DNA of 64,000 nucleotides from Edaphobacter bradus (GCF_025685645.1 NZ_JAGSYF010000002.1:248001-312000), one strand, 5' to 3'; shown: positions 18,311-27,813, numbered from the stretch's first letter. Made by a program: numbers and translations. The notes: generated from the letters alone by a model not told the origin.

Positions 18311-18646
18311 ATGAAGACTTACTGCCTTGCCTTGGATCTGAAAGACGACCCTGCGCTCATCGCCGAGTACATCTGGTACCACCAGCCAGCCGTCATCTGG
18401 CCAGAGGTCGTCGACAACATCAAAGGGCAGGGCATTCTGAGCGAAGAAATATTTCTCCTCGGCACACGCCTCGTCATGGTCCTGCGCACAACTGACAACT
18501 TCTCTCTTGAAGAGAAAGCAGCTATCGATCGCGTAAACGCCAAAATGCAGGCATGGGAAGAGCTGATGTGGAAGTATCAGCAGCCCCTTTCCCAAGCCAA
18601 GCCCGGCGAAAAATGGATCTTGATGGAGAAAATTTTCGAAGTGTAA
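18311..18646 (+). CDS. L-rhamnose/L-fucose mutarotase-like protein (RhaM family)
   Basis: The protein has 111 residues, the family's usual length. It has the dimeric ferredoxin-like arrangement of RhaM: a first strand CLALDLKDDP, HQPAVIWPEVVDNIKGQG (the IWPE motif is characteristic), and the WEELMWKYQQPL tryptophan segment. Members interconvert the alpha and beta anomers of deoxy-hexoses so that downstream isomerases receive the right anomer. The gene lies in the cassette between the epimerase and the kinase, which supports catabolism of a free aldose. Confidence 0.75.
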   Translation: MKTYCLALDLKDDPALIAEYIWYHQPAVIWPEVVDNIKGQGILSEEIFLLGTRLVMVLRTTDNFSLEEKAAIDRVNAKMQAWEELMWKYQQPLSQAKPGEKWILMEKIFEV

Positions 18647-18712
18647 CTCAAAGATTGGATGCATTATCAGCATGCCGGAAGCAGAGGACATCGGCGTTCA
18701 CGGAGAGGTCGG

Positions 18713-20290
18713 ATGGCGATTGTAGCTGGAGTAGACTACGGAACATTAAGTGTGCGTGTCACTCTCCTCGACAGTATCCGCGGAAAGCTCAGTACGGCTT
18801 CGGCGGAATATCCCTTGCACCGCAAGCGCGAAGATCCGAACTATGCTACTCAATCGCATGCCGACCACATGAACGCGCTGGTCGCGGCGATGCGCAAAGC
18901 AATTGGGGAAGCAGTTATCGATGGCGCTTCAGTACAGGCGCTCGCCATTGATACAACGGGTTCGAGCGTCATCTGCGTCGATAAAAATCTGCAACCGCTC
19001 GATGATTACTACCTTTGGTGCGACCATCGCGCCAAGCAGGAAGCACACGAGATTACTGCCCTCGCGCACTCGGAAAATCTCGAAGCGATTGCATGGTGCG
19101 GAGGAACGTATTCGCATGAATGGGGATTTGCCAAGCTCTTGCATTGGTTTCGGAACAATCCGGAGAAAAGAGCCCGTTTCGCCACTGCATTGGAACATTG
19201 CGACATGGTTGCCGCAACACTATGCGGCATTCGCGACCCTCGCGCAATCAAGCGAAGTGTGTGTGCAATGGGCCACAAGTGGCTCTGGAGTAGCAAGTGG
19301 GGTGGCCTGCCGCCCCAGAGCTTTCTCTCTAAGCTCGATCCGCTCTTCGATGGGATACGTGACAAACTCGGCAGTGAGTGTCTGACTTCCGACAGGCTAG
19401 CCGGCCATCTCTCACCGGAGTGGGCGGCGAAGCTAGGTCTCCGGTCTGGCATTCCAATCCCGATAGGTGCGTTCGATGCACACTGGGACGCCTTGGGCGC
19501 TGGCTGCCGCGAAGGCGACGTGGTAAACGTCATCGGCACATCGACCTGTATCGTCGCCATCCAACAAAAGACAGCTCTTATCCCCGGTGTTTGCGGTGTT
19601 GTGCCTGGCAGTGTGCATCCGGCGTACTCAGCCGTCGAAGCTGGACTCTCAGCGACCGGTGACATCTTCGAAGCAATTGCGAAGCGCGCCTGCAAGAAGC
19701 TTTCTGAACTGGTAGAGGGTCTCGAAGGATATCGAGCAGGCCAAACCGGGCTGTTGCGCATGAGTTGGGACAACGGTGATCGCACCGTGTTGGTGAACCC
19801 GCACTTGGGTGGAGTCACCTTTGGTTGGAATCTTCTGCACACCACACAGGACGAACTGTACGCAGCCATTGAAGGGACAGCAATGCACACTCGCATCATC
19901 TTGGAGCGCATGGCCGAGCACGGTGTTCCGATAGAGCGCGTCATCAATGCCGGGGGTATTCCCCAACGCAATGAAGTGCTCAACCAGATCTACGCGAATG
20001 TGCTCAATAGACCAGTACTTGTTCCAAACGGAATCCCAACAAGCCTCGGATCTGGAATTATGGCCCTCATGGCGGCGGGAGCATTTGCCTCTATAGAGGA
20101 AGCGCAGGATGCGATGTGTCTCAGCTACCGCACATTTACTCCCGACATCAGTGCCGCATCCGTCTACAATCGTCTTTATTCTCTATACCGCAAAGCTTAT
20201 TTTGCGCTCGGTACAAGGCAAGCAGAGCCGGCATCTCTGGGAGACATTCTGTCAGAACTGCAGGCTATCGCAGAAGCACAATCCCGCTAA
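18713..20290 (+). CDS. araB: FGGY carbohydrate kinase, ribulokinase-like
   Basis: The start is ATG 18713 with GGAGAGG five bases upstream; an earlier in-frame ATG at 18659 has no ribosome site. The 525-residue protein begins MAIVAGVDYGTLSVRV, the ATPase-fold phosphate-1 loop of ribulokinases. It continues with TTGSSVICVD, WCDHRAKQEAHEI, GAFDAHWDALGAG, NVIGTSTCIV and GGIPQRNEVLNQIYANVLNRPV, all typical of AraB. The kinase probably uses L-ribulose or a related ketose and ATP. No araA or araD homologue is visible in the window, so the phosphorylated product must be processed elsewhere or by another route. Confidence 0.8.
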   Translation: MAIVAGVDYGTLSVRVTLLDSIRGKLSTASAEYPLHRKREDPNYATQSHADHMNALVAAMRKAIGEAVIDGASVQALAIDTTGSSVICVDKNLQPLDDYYLWCDHRAKQEAHEITALAHSENLEAIAWCGGTYSHEWGFAKLLHWFRNNPEKRARFATALEHCDMVAATLCGIRDPRAIKRSVCAMGHKWLWSSKWGGLPPQSFLSKLDPLFDGIRDKLGSECLTSDRLAGHLSPEWAAKLGLRSGIPIPIGAFDAHWDALGAGCREGDVVNVIGTSTCIVAIQQKTALIPGVCGVVPGSVHPAYSAVEAGLSATGDIFEAIAKRACKKLSELVEGLEGYRAGQTGLLRMSWDNGDRTVLVNPHLGGVTFGWNLLHTTQDELYAAIEGTAMHTRIILERMAEHGVPIERVINAGGIPQRNEVLNQIYANVLNRPVLVPNGIPTSLGSGIMALMAAGAFASIEEAQDAMCLSYRTFTPDISAASVYNRLYSLYRKAYFALGTRQAEPASLGDILSELQAIAEAQSR

Positions 20291-20303
20291 AGCCATCCTT
20301 TTA

Positions 20304-20315
20304 GATACCGGTCCC
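20304..20315. promoter_or_regulatory. Putative LacI-family operator, site 6
   Basis: GATACCGGTCCC lies just after the kinase stop codon and 129 bp from site 7, both upstream of the symporter. Confidence 0.45.
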
Positions 20316-20432
20316 TAAAAACGAATCGCTTTACGACCCGCAGAAAAATGGAGCGGCGGCCTAAAATCTCTCATTGACAAAGGTGACCTCACACCGATAA
20401 TGTCATACGCGACCACCTTGCACTTAGGGTAG

Positions 20433-20444
20433 GATACCGGTTTC
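20433..20444. promoter_or_regulatory. Putative LacI-family operator, site 7
   Basis: GATACCGGTTTC lies 68 bp before the symporter start. The pair at 20304 and 20433 suggests that the symporter has its own regulated promoter. Confidence 0.5.
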
Positions 20445-20512
20445 TCAATTGGAATCCGAACTCCTCGACCTCCAACATTTGCAAGAGGAAATAGAAAGAA
20501 GGTTTCCGTTTC

Positions 20513-22228
20513 ATGAGTCTCACTTACTCCGCGCAAGCCCTATGGCTCCCCGGAAGTGAGCAATTGATTTCACTCACTCCGCCGGATCTTCTCATCATTG
20601 TCATCTACTTTCTCATGGTGCTCGGTATCGGCATCTATCTGAAGCAATTCTCCAACACCTCCGACGACTTCTTTATGGCCGGCCGAGATATGACAGCGTG
20701 GGTGGCCGGTCTCAGCTTCCTTTCGGCCAATCTGGGGGCGCTCGAATTGATGGGCTGGGCGGCAGCCACATATCAGTACGGCATTCTGGCGGCCCATTTC
20801 TACTGGATCGCCGCGTTCCCGTCCATGGTCTTCCTTGGACTCGTGATGATGCCCTTCTACTACATCTCAAAGACCCATTCCGTGCCCGGTTATCTGCAAC
20901 TGCGCTACGGTGAGGGCACACGTGCGCTCAGCGGAATCTCTTTCGCGTTGATGACGGTTCTCATGTCTGGTATCAACATGTACGCGATGGCTCTGGTGAT
21001 GAAGGTCGTACTGGGCTGGAATATTCATTTCAGCATCTGGGTCTCCTCTCTAACCGTCGCCGTGTATGTAACGCTCGGCGGGCTATACTCCGCCATCTTT
21101 AATGAGGTACTGCAGTTCTTCCTCATCTGGCTTGGTGCACTTGTCATTCCTATCGTTGGCTTGATCGAGGCCGGTGGATGGAGCGGCCTGATCGCCAGGA
21201 TTCATGAACGAGTGCAGGGAGATTACGTCCATCTCTGGGCCCCTATGAGCACATTCTCAGGCAACCCGATGGGTGTCCATTGGAGTGGAATCGTCTTCGG
21301 TCTCGGCGGAGTCATCGCCTTCGGTTACTGGACGACAGACTTCCTGGTGGTACAGCGTGCAATGGCAGCGAAGGATCTACGTTCGGCGAAGCTTGCACCA
21401 ATCATCGCCTCTTACTTCAAGATGATTGTGCCGCTGATCGTGATTCTTCCGGGCCTCCTCGCACTTGGCATGCTTCCCTTCAAACTTGTGCCGGAAAGCG
21501 CGGTAACCCATGGTCTGCACAGCTATAACGAAGTGCTGCCGTTGATGCTGGCCCGCTACTGCGGACCTGGGCTACTAGGGCTCGGTGTGACGGCCCTGAT
21601 TGCCGGCTTCATGTCAGGCATGGCTGGTAACGTAAGCGCATTTGCCACCGTGTGGACATATGACATCTACCGCCCCTACATCAACAAGCGAGCCTCGGAG
21701 AAGCACTACCTTCTGATCGGCCGCTGGTGCACCATTCTTGGCGTGATCGCGAGTATCGGCACAGCCTACTTGGTAACTCATTTCAAGAGCATCATGGACT
21801 ACATGCAGGCTCTTGTGAGTTTCTTCATTGCCCCGCTCTTCGGAACCGTGATCATTGGCATGCTATGGAAGCGCGCTACAGCGAAGGGAGGCTTCTGGGG
21901 ATTGCTTGCGGGCACGCTCGCTTCCGTGGGAATGTATACAGCAGTCGTGCTTCATCCTGATCTTCTGCGTTATATTGCCCTCTCTCCCGATGCAAAACCA
22001 ATGGCCGAGAACCTATATCGTGCCCTGTGGTCCTGGCTCATTTGTGTGTTTGTAACTGTTGTCGTAAGTCTTCTCACGGCTCCGAAAACAGCTGCGGAGC
22101 TGAAGAACTTGGTCTACGGATATACCGCAATGCCTAGCGACCGCGACATGCCACTTTTCAAGCGCCCCATCTTCTGGGGTTGCGGCGTTGCGGTCATGTT
22201 CTTCGTAATCCAATATATCTTCTGGTGA
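20513..22228 (+). CDS. Sodium:solute symporter (SSS family)
   Basis: The protein has 571 residues with about 13-14 hydrophobic helices, starting behind AAGAAGG. SSS features are seen: a first helix with PPDLLIIVIYFLMVLGIGIYL, DDFFMAGRDMTAWVAGLSFLSANLGALELMGWAA (the sodium-site helix 1 region), and ALIAGFMSGMAGNVSAFATVWTYDIY late in the sequence. The SSS branch with this arrangement often imports sugars with sodium. Two LacI-type operators sit upstream and the sugar cassette precedes it, so it probably imports the monosaccharide consumed by the cassette. Confidence 0.85.
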   Translation: MSLTYSAQALWLPGSEQLISLTPPDLLIIVIYFLMVLGIGIYLKQFSNTSDDFFMAGRDMTAWVAGLSFLSANLGALELMGWAAATYQYGILAAHFYWIAAFPSMVFLGLVMMPFYYISKTHSVPGYLQLRYGEGTRALSGISFALMTVLMSGINMYAMALVMKVVLGWNIHFSIWVSSLTVAVYVTLGGLYSAIFNEVLQFFLIWLGALVIPIVGLIEAGGWSGLIARIHERVQGDYVHLWAPMSTFSGNPMGVHWSGIVFGLGGVIAFGYWTTDFLVVQRAMAAKDLRSAKLAPIIASYFKMIVPLIVILPGLLALGMLPFKLVPESAVTHGLHSYNEVLPLMLARYCGPGLLGLGVTALIAGFMSGMAGNVSAFATVWTYDIYRPYINKRASEKHYLLIGRWCTILGVIASIGTAYLVTHFKSIMDYMQALVSFFIAPLFGTVIIGMLWKRATAKGGFWGLLAGTLASVGMYTAVVLHPDLLRYIALSPDAKPMAENLYRALWSWLICVFVTVVVSLLTAPKTAAELKNLVYGYTAMPSDRDMPLFKRPIFWGCGVAVMFFVIQYIFW

Positions 22229-22248
22229 TTTGAAAATGGAGCATAAGT

Positions 22249-22497
22249 ATGAAGGATGAGGTAAGAGACATTCCCGTGCGTCACCGGCATCATGAGATGC
22301 TGCCGGTTTGGTTTTTCATTGGCGTGCTTTTGCTGGTTTATGGCGTGATCATCTTATTTGTCAGTCTGCGAGAGTATTCACATCCAATCCCTGTTGTCAT
22401 GGCGGCGTATCATGCTGGTGTTTGGGGTGGCGTTGTGCTCTCTGCCCTTGGCAGCTTTTACACGATCAGATTTAGGCGTCGCGCACGGAAGATGTAA
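22249..22497 (+). CDS. Small two-helix membrane protein next to the symporter
   Basis: The protein has 82 residues. One hydrophobic helix (WFFIGVLLLVYGVIILFV) and a second (VVMAAYHAGVWGGVVLSALG) are followed by a basic tail (RFRRRARKM). It begins 21 bp after the symporter stop and is probably co-transcribed. No family was recognised; a symporter accessory subunit is a reasonable guess from position only. Confidence 0.6.
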   Translation: MKDEVRDIPVRHRHHEMLPVWFFIGVLLLVYGVIILFVSLREYSHPIPVVMAAYHAGVWGGVVLSALGSFYTIRFRRRARKM

Positions 22498-22525
22498 GGG
22501 CCTTCACCTTTCGGTGCTAACTTAG

Positions 22526-22819
22526 CTGCGCGCTGGCGTCATCTTTCCCATCGACGCCATCGAGAACTTCTCGTTCGTCACCACAGGCGAGACCGCGCTA
22601 GGGCGCAATCCTGGCGCCACCGCAAACCTCATCATCAAGTCCGGCACCAATCAGCTTCACGGCACAGCATATTACTTCAACCACAACGAATTCTTTGAGC
22701 GACAGAACGCCTTTTCAATCACCAAGCCCGCGTCGAGAAATCAGCACTACGGTTTCTCAGTTGGTGGACCAATTCTCATCCTGCACCCGGAACCTATTCC
22801 CCAATACTCCGTGGGCTGA
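22526..22819 (+). pseudogene. TonB-dependent receptor (Oar-like) fragment
   Basis: A 97-codon open stretch without a proper start reads IDAIENFSFVTTGE, then TANLIIKSGTNQLHGTAYYF and ITKPASRNQHYGFSVGGPI. This is the plug-to-barrel region of large acidobacterial Oar-type TonB receptors. The frame stops right after the GGPI motif, where hundreds of barrel residues should follow. Both ends are missing, so it is a remnant left by recombination or deletion. Confidence 0.75.
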
Positions 22820-23162
22820 ACTACAACCCCGGTTACAGCGCCTTTGAATCTCTCTGTCATCAAGACCACAGCGATCACAGAGAGGGTGAAGATTCATATT
22901 CGACGGAAAAGGCCGTTTTCCTGGAGCGAGCTGTAGAGGAGTGCTGTTTGGGGTTTGGGGTGTGAAGTGCGTGTACCTCCCGAGCCGATTACCAGCAAAC
23001 CGGAATTCGCCTTAACTGTTGCTTCCAGGCCAAGGTACTTCATCCAATTTGTAAACACAAGTCGGCTGCCCGGTACTTATTCGAACGACCGGCTAATCGA
23101 AACTGATCGGCGTCCAGCGCACGCCGGTTGATCCAGGCCGAGCTTTGCCTCGACCTAAGGGA
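22820..23162. other. Non-coding stretch after the TonB remnant
   Basis: No gene was recognised. It contains an inverted repeat, CTCTCTGT at 22850-22857 and ACAGAGAG at 22877-22884, resembling the dispersed ctctgtg/ccgtg word repeats seen again near 53.6 kb. Confidence 0.4.
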
Positions 23163-25043
23163 TCACTGGTTGATCATCGCGTTTGCGGATGTGCCAGCTT
23201 CCTTCTCGATTCCGTCGCCTCGATTCGCAATGCCCGGCAAGGTCACTGGCAGCTTTCCCTGAATTGGAATCTCGCCGAAGAGAGCCTTGGCCGCGGACCT
23301 CTCGGAAGTGGGTACCCAGCTGTAGGTGCAGAGATAGCTGCGGATGGATGGAAAGTTGAGGATGGAGTAAGGACTGCCGAGCGCGAGCACAACCGTTTTG
23401 TCTCCGGCGGTATCCAGAATATTTTTGAGAATCCCGGCGGAGCCCTGCGCCGCGAGGCCGCTCGCGCTGGTGGCGGCAACTTCTGCCGGGCCGGGCTGCG
23501 ACACGCTGTAGACTGCAGCGATGACATGCTGTGCCCTCGACGCCAGCGCCGCTATTCCCTCAGCTTCAACCGCAGCCGAGCGGCGATCGACATAGATGAC
23601 CGTCGCTCCCTGGATTCGCGAGCGAATCTCACGCTCGAGCACGCGGCCATCATCACCGTGCGCATCGCTCACAAAGATCACGACCAGGATAGGCTTAGGT
23701 TCACCGCGGTGCAAAGGAAGCATGTGATTGTCGTCGCGGACTAGCGTCACCGCGTGATCGGCGACCTCCTGGGCCAGCGCGTAACTGGATGGCTTGCCCA
23801 CACTGTACTGAACCTTGTTCAGGTCTACGAGGTGTTGGCCCCGAGCGTCGAGGCCTGCTCTGGCCTTCACCAGCAGAAGGCGGCGCACGCTGGCATCGAT
23901 CTGTGCGCGCAAAATCTCTCCGGACTTTACTGCCTGCAGCAGGCCGTTGAAGGTTCCATCCAGATCGGAGGGTAGCTCGAGCAGGTCCTGCCCTGCCTTC
24001 ACAGTATCGACTGCGGCGCGACCTGCAGCATTGCCGCCGCCCTCAGGATAAAGCTTGGTAAGACCCTTCATCTCCATTGCATCGGAGACGATGACGCCTT
24101 TGAATCCGAGCTGCTCGCGCAGCAGGCCGCTGACAACTTGCCGCGAGGTGGTAGCGATCTTCGTGGGGTCAGGCTCAAGCGCGGGGAATGCAACGTGCGC
24201 AATCATTACGGAGTCTGAGCCGGCCTGGATGCCGGCTTTGAAGGGCGGAAGCTCTACCGTATTGAGGCGCTCGAGGGGAGCGTTCACACGGGCTAGATTG
24301 AGGTGTGAGTCGGTGTCCGTGTCGCCATGGCCGGGGAAGTGTTTGAGCGCGGTGAGCATGCCCCCTTCGTGCGAGCCGCGGATGTAGGCCGTCACCATGG
24401 AGGAGACCTCTTGAGGATCCTCGCCGAAGGAGCGCGTGTTGATGATCGGGTTCTCAGGGTTAATCTGCACGTCCGCGATGGGATAGAAGTTCCAGTCGAT
24501 ACCGAGGGCCCGAGACTCCTCCGCGACGATCTTCGCGTACTGCTCGACATAGGCGGGGTTGTGCGTGGCGCCAAAGGCCATCGGTTGAGGGAAGGCTTCG
24601 AAGGAGGTGAGCCGCATGGACGGGCCGCGCTCAAAGTCAACCGAGAAGATGAGAGGAACCTTCGAATGCGACTCCTGCTGAAGCAGGTTGGTTGTCATCG
24701 CCGCTTCGTAGGGTTCTGTGCGGAGAAGCAAAGGACCGTCGGTGTTGACCGAGAGATGTACGGCCCCGAGGTGATACTTGCGGATGTCGCTGATGAGTTG
24801 CTGGAAGGCGGGATCCTGGCTGTTGTAATAGCCCATGATGCCGCGCACCTCGATCATCTGACCAATCTTCTCTTCGAGCGTCAGGTGCTTGAGCGTTCGA
24901 TCGGCCCAGCGCTCCTGAGCATGAGTCGTAGCGCCGATGGGCTGTGACTGTGAGGAGTGTGTCTTTCCTGATTGAGCTATTGCAGACGAGATGCCCACGA
25001 GGAACAACGCGAATGCTGTCGTACCACATTTAATAGAGAACAT
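23163..25043 (-). CDS. GH3 family glycosidase, beta-N-acetylhexosaminidase (NagZ) type, exported
   Basis: The ATG at 25043 starts a Sec signal (CGTTAFALFLVGISSAIA); an upstream GTG at 25070 adds nine residues. Of 626 residues, the first two thirds form the GH3 barrel: EEKIGQMIEVRG, DFERGPSMRL, and KHFPGHGDTDTDSHL, which is the NagZ-type loop carrying the His-Asp general acid. The nucleophile Asp lies in VIVSDAMEM. The last third (VTLVRDDNHMLPL onward) is the alpha/beta sandwich of two-domain GH3 proteins. It could trim N-acetylglucosamine from muropeptides or glycans. It stands apart from the upstream sugar locus and has no operator of that locus. Confidence 0.85.
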   Translation of the reverse strand: MFSIKCGTTAFALFLVGISSAIAQSGKTHSSQSQPIGATTHAQERWADRTLKHLTLEEKIGQMIEVRGIMGYYNSQDPAFQQLISDIRKYHLGAVHLSVNTDGPLLLRTEPYEAAMTTNLLQQESHSKVPLIFSVDFERGPSMRLTSFEAFPQPMAFGATHNPAYVEQYAKIVAEESRALGIDWNFYPIADVQINPENPIINTRSFGEDPQEVSSMVTAYIRGSHEGGMLTALKHFPGHGDTDTDSHLNLARVNAPLERLNTVELPPFKAGIQAGSDSVMIAHVAFPALEPDPTKIATTSRQVVSGLLREQLGFKGVIVSDAMEMKGLTKLYPEGGGNAAGRAAVDTVKAGQDLLELPSDLDGTFNGLLQAVKSGEILRAQIDASVRRLLLVKARAGLDARGQHLVDLNKVQYSVGKPSSYALAQEVADHAVTLVRDDNHMLPLHRGEPKPILVVIFVSDAHGDDGRVLEREIRSRIQGATVIYVDRRSAAVEAEGIAALASRAQHVIAAVYSVSQPGPAEVAATSASGLAAQGSAGILKNILDTAGDKTVVLALGSPYSILNFPSIRSYLCTYSWVPTSERSAAKALFGEIPIQGKLPVTLPGIANRGDGIEKEAGTSANAMINQ

Positions 25044-25245
25044 GAGACTGACTCTAGCTGAGCGCGGCACCCTCGGCCAAACCGAAATCGGTAAGGGAGA
25101 CTCGGCTTCGACAACGAAACATCTTGCATCGGGAGAATGCTGCCGCGCGGCGACTTTTCCGGGATTTTCGGAAAGCGTCGGACACTAACTGCCAAGAGAC
25201 GCCGCCTCGGTTGCTGAACTGTGTGACGGGCTATAATCTTGGCGC

Positions 25246-27657
25246 ATGGCTCCGGTGCAGGACGGCTTCGGAAAGGTTCGACAAGCGCCAGCTACGGATT
25301 TCCTCAATGGCGGCGGCGAAATGGGTGAGCGAATTCGCCTTTACGATTGGGCCGCCACAAAGCTTGGAAGGATGTCCGACTGGCCGATGCCATTGAGGCT
25401 TTCCGCAGGTCTCTGCGTTAAGTCGCAGTTTCCAGTCATCCTTCATTGGGGGTGGCCGGATCCTGTAATTCTGTACAACGATGCCTTTATTCCCTTTTTG
25501 GGTGAGAAGCACCCTGCGGCCCCAGGTACGTGGTTATCCGAATCGTGGCCGCAACCGCATCCTGCGGTCGAAGTAATGTTGGAAGGCGTGTTCACTGAGG
25601 GCAAGTCCGCGCTGGCAGAGGATCTGCTCCACACTTTCAACCGTGCCGGCTTTCTCGAAGAGAGATATTACACGCTATCTTTCAACCCGATCGTACTTGA
25701 TTCTGGAGAGACTGGCGGCTGCTTCACTTTCGTTCACGATACAACCGACCGCGTGATTGGCGAACGACGTCTCCGGAATCTTCGAGATCTTGCGGCGCGC
25801 TCGATGGAAGCTAAAGAGATCGACGAGGCGTGTAAGATCGCCGCCGAGGTGATTCGTGACAACCGTTACGACTGGCCTTTCGCGTTGTTTTATGTTCCGG
25901 ATGAAGATCTCAAGCGCGCCCGGCTAGTTGCGAATATCGGTCTGGAACCCGGCCAAATAACGAGCCCGTCGGAAGTCGAGTTGGCAGAGGACGCATCCGG
26001 GTCCTGGCCAATCGCTCGAGCATTCCAAACAAACTCGGTCCAACAAATGGACAAACTTGAGCAGAAATTAGGGCCTCTCCCGGGGGGCTGTTGGGATGAC
26101 TCTCCGCAAAGCGCTCTGGTGCTACCGATTACTCTGGTCGGCCAGAATGTGCCAACTGCTTTACTTATTGCGGGAATCAGCCCCCGCAAAGAACTAGATG
26201 CTGCCTATCGGGAGTTCCTGGATTCGGTTTGTAAGCTGCTTGCTGCAACATTTATGCGAGTGCAGGCAGAGCAGTCCTTGGCCATTCGCAAAATTGTCGA
26301 GCTGATACCCGCGATGATCAGTGTTTTGAAAACGGACGGTTCCGTTCTATGGGCGAATAAGGCCGTTCTGGACTACACGGGCTTTTCAAGTGAGCAGGCT
26401 CGAGAGCCCGATATGGTCAAGCGAGGATTTCATCCGGACGAAGTAGAGCACTTGCGAGAGAGGCGACGAAAAGGCTTGCTCGGCAGCAAACCGTTCTCAT
26501 TGGAACATAGAATTCGAGGCAAGGATGGCCAATATCGATGGATTTTCGCGCAATACAATCCCTTGATGGACGAACAAGGCCGGGTTGTCCGGTGGTATGC
26601 GACGGGAACTGACATCGATGATCGCATCCGAGCTGAAGAGAGAATGCGCAATGAAAACCTGATCCTGCGCGAACAAATTGAACGCGACTCGATGTACGAG
26701 GACATTGTCGGCTCCTCGGTGCCACTGCGTGGAGTGCTGTCTGAGATCAGCAAGGTAGCGCCATCGGACACTACAGTCCTTATTCTTGGCGAGACAGGTA
26801 CGGGCAAGGAGCTAGTCGCGCGGGCGATCCACAAGCGATCGAACCGGGCGTCACGGGCGTTCATCGCCGTGAATTGCGCCGCAATCCCACCATCATTAAT
26901 GGCCTCGGAACTCTTCGGCCACGAAAAGGGCGCTTTCACCGGCGCTACGCAACGACGCCTCGGGCGATTTGAAGCGGCCAGCGGCGGGACAATCTTCCTG
27001 GATGAAATAGGAGATGTGCCGCAGGAGATACAGATCGCGCTACTGCGAGTTCTGCAGCAACGTGAGATTGAGCGCGTTGGAAGCGACAGACCAATTGCCA
27101 TTGATGTAAGAGTGGTGGCCGCGACTCATCGGGATTTGGAAATCCTAGTGTCGGAAGGGAAATTTCGCCAGGATCTCCTCTACAGACTTAACGTCGTGCC
27201 AATTCAGATACCTTCACTGCGGGAGCGCGCTGCTGACATACTATTGCTTGTCGAATACTTCATCGCTCGATTTGGAAGCAAGGCTGGAAAGAGGTTCAAC
27301 GCGATTGATAAGAGATCCCTACAACTTCTCCAGTCTTACGATTGGCCAGGCAATGTGCGCGAACTCCAGAACGTCATTGAGCGGGCGGTCATCCTAAATG
27401 ACTCAGACTGCCTTAGAGTGAACGAGACCTGGCTCAAGCAACAACGTTCGCATATCCCTCCTGCGAAAGTGGCTCTCAATGGCGTTCTGCTGAACCAGGA
27501 GAAGGAGATGATTGAAGCTGCGCTCTCAGAGAGCCGCGGCCGGGTTTATGGGCCAGATGGAGCAGCAGCGAAGTTAGGCATTCCGGCACGGTCGCTCGAC
27601 TCAAAGATCACTCGTTTGGGAATCGACAAATACCGGTTCAAGTCGCAGAGAAGCTGA
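25246..27657 (+). CDS. Sigma54-dependent enhancer-binding regulator with PAS and GAF sensor domains
   Basis: The protein has up to 803 residues; a start at ATG 25321 after GGCGG is also possible. An N-terminal PAS-like sensor (about 40-170) precedes a GAF domain (about 185-335) and a PAS/PAC pair (about 345-465). The AAA+ domain has Walker A GETGTGKE, the sigma54 contact loop ELFGHEKGAFTGA, and Walker B GGTIFLDEIGD. A Fis-type DNA-binding region ends the protein (GAAAKLGIPARSLDSKITRLGI). It remodels the RNA polymerase-sigma54 closed complex after a sensory cue. The -24/-12 promoter at 27853-27868, about 200 bp downstream, is its probable target. Confidence 0.9.
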   Translation: MAPVQDGFGKVRQAPATDFLNGGGEMGERIRLYDWAATKLGRMSDWPMPLRLSAGLCVKSQFPVILHWGWPDPVILYNDAFIPFLGEKHPAAPGTWLSESWPQPHPAVEVMLEGVFTEGKSALAEDLLHTFNRAGFLEERYYTLSFNPIVLDSGETGGCFTFVHDTTDRVIGERRLRNLRDLAARSMEAKEIDEACKIAAEVIRDNRYDWPFALFYVPDEDLKRARLVANIGLEPGQITSPSEVELAEDASGSWPIARAFQTNSVQQMDKLEQKLGPLPGGCWDDSPQSALVLPITLVGQNVPTALLIAGISPRKELDAAYREFLDSVCKLLAATFMRVQAEQSLAIRKIVELIPAMISVLKTDGSVLWANKAVLDYTGFSSEQAREPDMVKRGFHPDEVEHLRERRRKGLLGSKPFSLEHRIRGKDGQYRWIFAQYNPLMDEQGRVVRWYATGTDIDDRIRAEERMRNENLILREQIERDSMYEDIVGSSVPLRGVLSEISKVAPSDTTVLILGETGTGKELVARAIHKRSNRASRAFIAVNCAAIPPSLMASELFGHEKGAFTGATQRRLGRFEAASGGTIFLDEIGDVPQEIQIALLRVLQQREIERVGSDRPIAIDVRVVAATHRDLEILVSEGKFRQDLLYRLNVVPIQIPSLRERAADILLLVEYFIARFGSKAGKRFNAIDKRSLQLLQSYDWPGNVRELQNVIERAVILNDSDCLRVNETWLKQQRSHIPPAKVALNGVLLNQEKEMIEAALSESRGRVYGPDGAAAKLGIPARSLDSKITRLGIDKYRFKSQRS

Positions 27658-27793
27658 CTCTCCAAAGCGGCAACCCTTTACGGTCGTGTCTTCCTCTGTC
27701 TTCAAATCCTCTCCAAATTTCACAAGCTTGTAAGCCCATCTTCTTCATACGCGCTCCCGCTGCGGGATGCGTTTATTCCCTGCGGGGGCGGGG

Positions 27794-27813
27794 AACCCTG
27801 AAATTTCAGGGTT
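27794..27813. promoter_or_regulatory. Perfect 20-bp palindrome, candidate enhancer site (UAS)
   Basis: AACCCTGAAATTTCAGGGTT is a perfect palindrome centred about 51 bp upstream of the -24 GG dinucleotide, hence about -75 from the predicted start point. That suits a sigma54 activator binding site. It has no T-tract, so a terminator is less likely. Confidence 0.55.

Noticed and set aside
19009..19983. A 324-residue minus-strand protein inside the kinase gene
   Set aside because: It lies entirely antisense to a clear FGGY kinase with full motif support and has a Ser/Pro-rich composition without family features.
27794..27813. Rho-independent terminator of the sigma54 regulator gene
   Set aside because: The palindrome is perfect and loopless with an AAATTT core, lies 137 bp after the stop codon and has no T-tract; a protein-binding site fits better.
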